This document shows positions 40,001 through 43,590 of a stretch of DNA of 43,590 nt, piece by piece; positions within the stretch are counted from its first letter, which is position 1, and every line of letters begins with the position of its first letter. The position numbers and the translations under genes are program-made. The notes below the pieces were generated by a model. It did not search any database and had not been told where the DNA came from. It saw only the letters and a program-made list of their open reading frames with translations. The stretch is from CAZFYZ01 sp964523735 (lineage in GTDB: Bacteria > Armatimonadota > UBA5829): assembly GCA_964523735.1 (NCBI GenBank), contig CAZFYZ010000020.1, positions 1 through 43,590 on the forward strand. The letters are read 5' to 3'.

Positions 40001-41651
40001 GGATGAGTACGTGCGAGGGGATGCCGAAGCCATTCTCGACCGGCACTTCGAGAACCGCGCGGTGATAGCGCCCGATGAGATAGCCGCCGACTATGGCTTT
40101 GAGCCCGAGCTGGTTTGCGGGATGGTTGCTCGGATGGCTGAGGCTGGGGATCTGGTGGAGATTCCGCCCGCGCCAGGTTCACAAGCCCCGCGCTACACGA
40201 GCCCCGAGAACCTGGAGGTGATCTACCGCCGCACGCTGGCCTCGCAGAGGGCGCACGCGAAGATGGCGAGCTCGCAGGACTACTCTGCGTTCTTGCTCCG
40301 CTGGCAGCACTTGCACCCGGACTACCAGCTCCGGGACCAAGATGGAGCCCGCGCGGTTCTCCGGCAGCTTGAGGGGCTCTGGCTCCCCTACTCTGTCTGG
40401 GAGCCTGATATTCTGGCCCGCCGCGTTAGGGGCTTCCGCGAGGACTTCGTCAGCCAGCTCTCGCTCTCCGGCGAGTTCATCTGGACCGGCCATTCCGCCG
40501 ACCCCGGCAAGCCTGGGAGCATTGCGTTTCTGGCGCGCGAAGGCTTCTCCGCCCTGCACCCGCTGATTCAGCGCGAGCCCGCCGACGCCCCCACTTCTCC
40601 GGAACTCGACGCGGTTCGGGATTCCCTGAAGAAGCGCGGAGCCTCGTTCCAGATAGATATAGCCCTCGCAACCGGCCTCGATGGCCGCATCGTCCAGCGT
40701 GCCCTGTGGGAGCTTCTCTGGCGCGGCGAGGTTACCCACGACTACCTCAAGGTAGTCCGGGCAGGCAAGCCTGCCGCCTCCCCTCTCATCCTGAGCACGT
40801 CGAAGGATGGAGAGGGGCCGGGGGTGAGGTCTTCCTCCTCCCCTCTCTTCTCAGGAGAGGGGCAGGGGGTGAGGTCCGACCGCCGGCAGTTCTACCGCAC
40901 GCGCTCGCGCATAGCCAAGACTTTCACCCACCCGCCGGAGCGCAACCCGGGCCGATGGGCCCTGCTTTCTTCCCTTGCCCAGCACGAGGTGGATGAGCAG
41001 GAGTCTGTCGAGATCTGCGCCCGCGTGCTGCTCGAGCGGTACGGCATTGTTGCCAAGAACCTCGTGCAGCGCCCAGGCGAGCCGGAGCTGCCGTGGGCCT
41101 CCCTCTACCGCGTGTACCAGCGGATGGAGCTTGCTGGCGAGATTCAGCGGGGCTACTTCGTCGAGGGGCTTTCCGGCGCCCAGTTCGGCCTGCCCGAAGC
41201 CGTCGATGAGCTCACAGGCCGCTACGCCCGCCGCGCCGAGGCCGACGCCCAACCAGTGCTCCTGAACTCCTGCGACCCCGCCTACCTGTTCTCGACAGCC
41301 GGGCCGTTCGCGCCGCAGGATAGCGCCTCCGACTTCGGCAGAGTGACCCGCCTGCCCTCCAACTACGCGGTTCTGCTGGGCGGCCTACCGGCGTTGACTC
41401 TCGAGCTAGGCTCCGGCACACTGGGCATTCGGCAGGACCTGGGCTCCGTCGAGCTGGCCTCATGCATAGCCACTCTGGCCCACCTGCTCGACAGCCCCTG
41501 GCCCGTCCGGCCATATAGGAAAGTGCCGCTGACCCGCCTCGGCGATGTGCCACTGATAGGCAGCCCCGTCGAAACTGCCCTCCGCGCCGCCGGCTTCGAG
41601 CCCGAAGGCGCCGGCCTTGTGCTCCGCAGCAGCGGCTCGGGCCTGGCGTAG
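37077..41651 (+). CDS. lhr: Large ATP-dependent helicase Lhr with C-terminal domain
   Basis: 1524-residue superfamily 2 DNA/RNA helicase implicated in DNA repair. Helicase core: LAPTGSGKTLAAF (Walker A, about residue 46), YISPLKALNYD, TTPESLHIIL, VDEIHAL (motif II), IGLSATQ, FANTRRVVE, ATGTLELGIDMG and LQRVGRAGH (motif VI). The winged-helix and Lhr-specific domains follow, then the long C-terminal extension. ATG 37077 has AGAGG upstream; the TATAAT touching the ATG is probably coincidental. Two repeat insertions remain in frame: residues about 76-104 (two copies of SPHFRGGPRGGS between helicase motifs I and Ia) and about 1235-1267 in the C-terminal part (SPLILSTSKDGEGPGVRS then SPLFSGEGQGVRS). 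No uracil glycosylase partner is fused or adjacent. Confidence 0.95.
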   Translation: MRMSTGLPAEFHPAIREWFVERFGEPTEPQKRGWPLIGRGLNTLILAPTGSGKTLAAFLAGIDRVARDLEANSPCSPHFRGGPRGGSDDAPSSPHFRGGPRGGSPGVEILYISPLKALNYDIERNLSGPLREIQEKAVAIGRPLPEITTAVRTGDTPPDQRRKMAKKPPHILITTPESLHIILTSSARQMLQSVRYVIVDEIHALSPNKRGVFLSVLLERLEDLCENPPVRIGLSATQKPLEEVARFLGGFDQVGQPRPMHMVDAGVRRQVDLKVFATADDLRNPEDGSVWPSIYRTLLDMVRMHRSTIIFANTRRVVERLTMGINDLAGEELVLPHHGSVSAPIRRRTEAALKNGDLKAVVATGTLELGIDMGAVELVCQVESPKEVSRGLQRVGRAGHAYRGTSKGRIIPKTTSDLAEAVSVAAGMLEGDVEPIRVPRNCLDVLAQQIVAIAALDGAASEDVYHTVRRAYSFHELTAEAFNLTLQLVSGRYPAKAFRELRPRVSLDRVTGRISALPGSQRLVIANGGAIPDTGEYGVYLSEGNLKLGELDEEFVYESREGDTFSLGTNNWRILKIDADRVIVGHGAAHQARMPFWRGESVPRSAGTGRRMGRLLRTLADKGEDAFDWAIEALPVDRRAAGNLVSFVQSQTGATGDSGLPTDRRIVLESFQDEVGAPRLALLTVFGGRIHQALRIALSALIKQETGIQPETVAGDNGVLFRLPDADAPPPAYGLLRRLTPQFAYDLISEDLPNTALFGLRFRQNAARALLLPGAGPGKRTPLWLQRMKAKDLLQIAKSFDAFPIVVETYRECLQDYLDLDELRAVLEQVQSGEIELSVVERQIPSPFTSSMLLDFQMIYQYEWDEPKGTAKRHAAPTERRLVDELIGGKLGRELDEQAIADLDNRLQGSDRYSARTAEELYELVRRLGDIPEADAEARTADPEFIAALLEEGRLVRLSLPNARRSERLVASDYLDEYVRGDAEAILDRHFENRAVIAPDEIAADYGFEPELVCGMVARMAEAGDLVEIPPAPGSQAPRYTSPENLEVIYRRTLASQRAHAKMASSQDYSAFLLRWQHLHPDYQLRDQDGARAVLRQLEGLWLPYSVWEPDILARRVRGFREDFVSQLSLSGEFIWTGHSADPGKPGSIAFLAREGFSALHPLIQREPADAPTSPELDAVRDSLKKRGASFQIDIALATGLDGRIVQRALWELLWRGEVTHDYLKVVRAGKPAASPLILSTSKDGEGPGVRSSSSPLFSGEGQGVRSDRRQFYRTRSRIAKTFTHPPERNPGRWALLSSLAQHEVDEQESVEICARVLLERYGIVAKNLVQRPGEPELPWASLYRVYQRMELAGEIQRGYFVEGLSGAQFGLPEAVDELTGRYARRAEADAQPVLLNSCDPAYLFSTAGPFAPQDSASDFGRVTRLPSNYAVLLGGLPALTLELGSGTLGIRQDLGSVELASCIATLAHLLDSPWPVRPYRKVPLTRLGDVPLIGSPVETALRAAGFEPEGAGLVLRSSGSGLA
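37301..37387. repeat. Two 36-bp palindromic G-rich repeats in frame in lhr
   Basis: Units 37301-37336 and 37352-37387 differ by one base (CACTTTAG versus CACTTCAG). Each has CCCCCC facing GGGGGG, followed by ACCGAGGGGGGGTTC. Spacing of 51 bases keeps the frame. The insert separates RVARDLEA from VEILYISPLKAL, which are close together in other Lhr proteins. Confidence 0.92.
40777..40876. repeat. Two related CCCCTCTC/GAGAGGGG elements in frame in lhr
   Basis: CCTCCCCTCTC ... GAGAGGGG-C-GGGGGTGAGGTC occurs twice, at 40777-40831 with TCCTGAGCACGTCGAAGGAT nested inside and at 40836-40876 with a short TTCTCA loop. The first is thus one palindromic repeat inserted into another. The frame is preserved through about 33 extra residues. 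Confidence 0.9.
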
Positions 41652-41693
41652 CTGGATGCCATAGCGCTGTTCACAACAGTGTCACATTCTCTG

Positions 41694-41722
41694 TTGACAG
41701 AATCGCGTTTCTGGGATACTCT
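41694..41722 (+). promoter_or_regulatory. Candidate promoter for the beta-helix gene
   Basis: TTGACA (41694-41699), 17 bases, TACTCT (41717-41722). The -35 is perfect and the -10 weak; TACAAT at 41724-41729 is a better -10 but at 24-base spacing. About 105 bases upstream of the TTG start. Confidence 0.35.
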
Positions 41723-41826
41723 GTACAATGTGCCTGCTCTATATGCTTTGGCAAGCAGGAATGCCGCTGCAACTCTAGAACCTACTACAACCCTGTGTCT
41801 TCCCCAGGGCAAGGAGGACGTGTAAG

Positions 41827-43590
41827 TTGAAGCTACACAAAGCACTACTCGTCACTGCACTTGTTCTACTGACTCTCGCTGCGTGCGCCGCGCCTGCGTT
41901 CTGCAAGGTTGTCTACGTCAACTGCACCCGCCCCGACGACACCGGCGACGGCCTCTCCTGGGAGACCGCCAAGCAAAAGGTCCAATCCGCCCTGAACCTC
42001 GCTGTGGCTGGGGATGAGGTGTGGGTGGCGCAGGGCGTTTACGTCGAGCGCGTCACGTTAGCACTCGACGCCGCCCTCTATGGCGGATTCGTTGGAACCG
42101 AAACCGAGCGGGGCCAGCGCAACTGGACTGCTAACGAGACCATCCTCGACGGCTACGGAGCCGGAGCAGTAGTGTCGTCACCAAGCAATGCCACAAACGC
42201 GACACGTGTCGACGGCTTCACGATCCGCAACGGAGGCATAGGAGTATTGGTGTCCTACGCCTCACCGACTATCACAAACAACACGATAGTTGGCAACACG
42301 AACACGTCGTCGTACACGTGGGGTGGAGGAATCGGCCTCACCTCGGGCGCGGCAGTGGTCACAGGTAACAAGATAGTGGGTAACACTGCACAGCGCGGAG
42401 GCGGGATATCTTGCCAATCTACGGCGGCAACCATATCAGGAAACCTGATCGCACTGAACAACAACGCCGCGATCTACTGCTACAACACCAAGCCCGGCTT
42501 CACCATCTCAGGAAACACGATACGCGGGAACAGCGGAGGCATTAGCGTCAACTCCACGTCCACCGTAATGGTTGCGAACAACATCATCACCCAGAACACC
42601 GCCGTTGCCAGCGGAGCCGGAATCTACTGCGAGTCTAGTGCGGCCAAAGTGCTTTCCAACACTATTACTTACAACTCATCTGGGGCTAGTTTGCTCTCAA
42701 CCGGACATGGCGGAGCAATATACTGCAGATCTTGCTCTCCAACGATAGCGAATAACACCATCGTCGGCAACACCGGCAATGATGCCTCGGGCCTGTTCAT
42801 GGACGCAGCTTCTCCGACTGTGTACAACAACATCGTGGCGTTCAACGCTATGGGCATTCGATGCCTCTCCGGTACGCCAGTTCTTCGCAACAACATAGTG
42901 TGGGGCAACTCGGGCTACGACTACTCTGGTCTCTCCGCCGGAGAGGGCGACATCGCGGAGGACCCCATGCTTGTGAGCGCTGCCTATGGCAACATGCACA
43001 TTCGTCCGGGTTCGCCGTGCCTGGGCGCTGGATGGGCCGATGTTCCCGATCTGCCATCCACTGACATCGACGGCCAGGCGCGCGTGCAGGGAGGCGCACT
43101 GGATATAGGATCAGACGAGTCTGATGGGAGCGACCATCCCAGCGGCCCCTATGCCATCATCAGGGTCCGCTCTGACGGGGATGACTCCAATGATGGGTCA
43201 AGCTGGACACTGGCCAAGCGTTCTGTGCAAGCTGGCATTGATGCTGCTGCCGCACTTGGCGGAGATGTCTGGGTGTGCGAGGGTGTTTACAACGAACAGG
43301 TCATTGTGCTGCCTTGCACTCACATCTACTCCGGGTTCGCCGGCAATGAGAACTTCAGGTTAGAGCGGGACTCGACGAGCCACCAAGCCGTACTGGACGG
43401 TGGAGGCGCGGGCTCGGTTGTCATGGCCACACATGGCCACTTGTGCAGCACCATTGATGGATTCGTGATAAGAGGCGGTGGAGGGAAGTTGGGCGGAGGA
43501 GTGTACTGCCTGTCGGCTTCGCCAGTCATCGCGAACAACACGATCACTGCAAACACTGCTAGAGGAACGTCTATATCCGACTCATCTCTC
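41827..43590 (+). CDS. Secreted parallel beta-helix (DUF1565/right-handed) protein, 3' partial
   Basis: Open for 588 codons from TTG 41827 to the window edge, with AGGAGG nine bases upstream. The N-terminus (KLHKALLVTALVLLTLAACA) is a signal peptide with a possible lipobox LAAC. Then VVYVNCTRPDDTGDGLSWET, the DUF1565-like opening, and many beta-helix rungs with NN(T/I)I(V/T) ladders (ITNNTIVGNT, ISGNTIRGN, VANNIITQNTA, YNNIVAFN). A closing INFO-like motif DPMLVSAAYGNMHIRPGSPCLGAG ends module 1 near residue 405. A second module starts at IIRVRSDGDDSNDGSSWT (about 440) and repeats the plan with VWVCEGVYNEQV, YSGFAGNENF and AVLDGGGAGSVV. Such proteins bind or cleave polysaccharides or decorate the surface; no catalytic motif is certain. 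Confidence 0.9.
   Translation, partial: MKLHKALLVTALVLLTLAACAAPAFCKVVYVNCTRPDDTGDGLSWETAKQKVQSALNLAVAGDEVWVAQGVYVERVTLALDAALYGGFVGTETERGQRNWTANETILDGYGAGAVVSSPSNATNATRVDGFTIRNGGIGVLVSYASPTITNNTIVGNTNTSSYTWGGGIGLTSGAAVVTGNKIVGNTAQRGGGISCQSTAATISGNLIALNNNAAIYCYNTKPGFTISGNTIRGNSGGISVNSTSTVMVANNIITQNTAVASGAGIYCESSAAKVLSNTITYNSSGASLLSTGHGGAIYCRSCSPTIANNTIVGNTGNDASGLFMDAASPTVYNNIVAFNAMGIRCLSGTPVLRNNIVWGNSGYDYSGLSAGEGDIAEDPMLVSAAYGNMHIRPGSPCLGAGWADVPDLPSTDIDGQARVQGGALDIGSDESDGSDHPSGPYAIIRVRSDGDDSNDGSSWTLAKRSVQAGIDAAAALGGDVWVCEGVYNEQVIVLPCTHIYSGFAGNENFRLERDSTSHQAVLDGGGAGSVVMATHGHLCSTIDGFVIRGGGGKLGGGVYCLSASPVIANNTITANTARGTSISDSSL

Noticed and set aside
1..43590. Alternative genetic code with TGA as sense
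   Set aside because: TGA ends several intact genes (aroF, uvrC, the K/A-rich gene and the PEP-CTERM gene), so the standard bacterial code holds.

Overview
The window reads as a piece of a draft or metagenome-assembled bacterial genome: it holds two 10-N assembly gaps (256-265 and 36479-36488), is GC-rich, uses standard bacterial start and stop codons, and often starts genes with GTG or TTG. The gene content (DUF5693 protein, parallel beta-helix/DUF1565-type surface protein, PEP-CTERM protein, TIGR03790-like fragment, AGE epimerase, Gfo/Idh/MocA oxidoreductase, paired GH127-like glycosidases, TPR-tailed GT-C membrane enzymes) would suit a heterotrophic Armatimonadota-like lineage. That placement is inference; the window has no rRNA or other marker that settles it. 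No tRNA, rRNA, CRISPR array or intact transposase was seen.

Layout. 1-2.7 kb: rhomboid protease (broken by a gap) and a DUF5693 membrane protein. 2.7-4.7 kb: uvrB on the minus strand, with its own promoter and a LexA-like box. 4.8-8.6 kb, minus: a broken secreted protein, a REC-PilZ (c-di-GMP) regulator and an oxidoreductase. 8.7-14.0 kb, minus: an SOS mutagenesis cassette of a catalytically dead Y-family polymerase (ImuB-like), a small DUF6504-like protein and error-prone DnaE2, driven by a consensus promoter with an embedded LexA-like box. 14.2-17.6 kb, plus: a K/A-rich histone-H1-like protein overlapping a feedback-type DAHP synthase, then a Yip1/TPR membrane protein. 17.7-22.5 kb: a secreted Gly/Arg/Pro-rich repeat protein, a GT-C/TPR enzyme and a charged-helix envelope protein. 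22.6-26.8 kb, minus: YhcH-like protein, hypothetical, AGE epimerase, TPR protein and tag glycosylase. 27.1-31.0 kb, plus: two tandem GH127-like glycosidases. 31.0-34.8 kb: uvrC and a second GT-C/TPR protein. 34.8-37.1 kb: a repeat-rich region with a PEP-CTERM gene and a truncated TIGR03790 gene. 37.1-41.7 kb: lhr helicase. 41.8 kb to the end: a beta-helix surface protein running off the window.

Two themes link the window. First, it is unusually rich in DNA repair and damage tolerance (uvrB, uvrC, imuB, DUF6504, dnaE2, tag, lhr), and two of these units carry recognisable SOS-type promoters. Second, it is saturated with short dispersed repeats of at least eight sequence styles, many palindromic or G-quadruplex-like. 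They sit between genes, at gene 3' ends (where they supply stop codons) and, most strikingly, in frame inside the repair genes dnaE2, imuB, uvrC and lhr, where they add linker peptides without breaking the frame. This in-frame colonisation of an SOS mutasome and its repair neighbours is the most unusual feature here.
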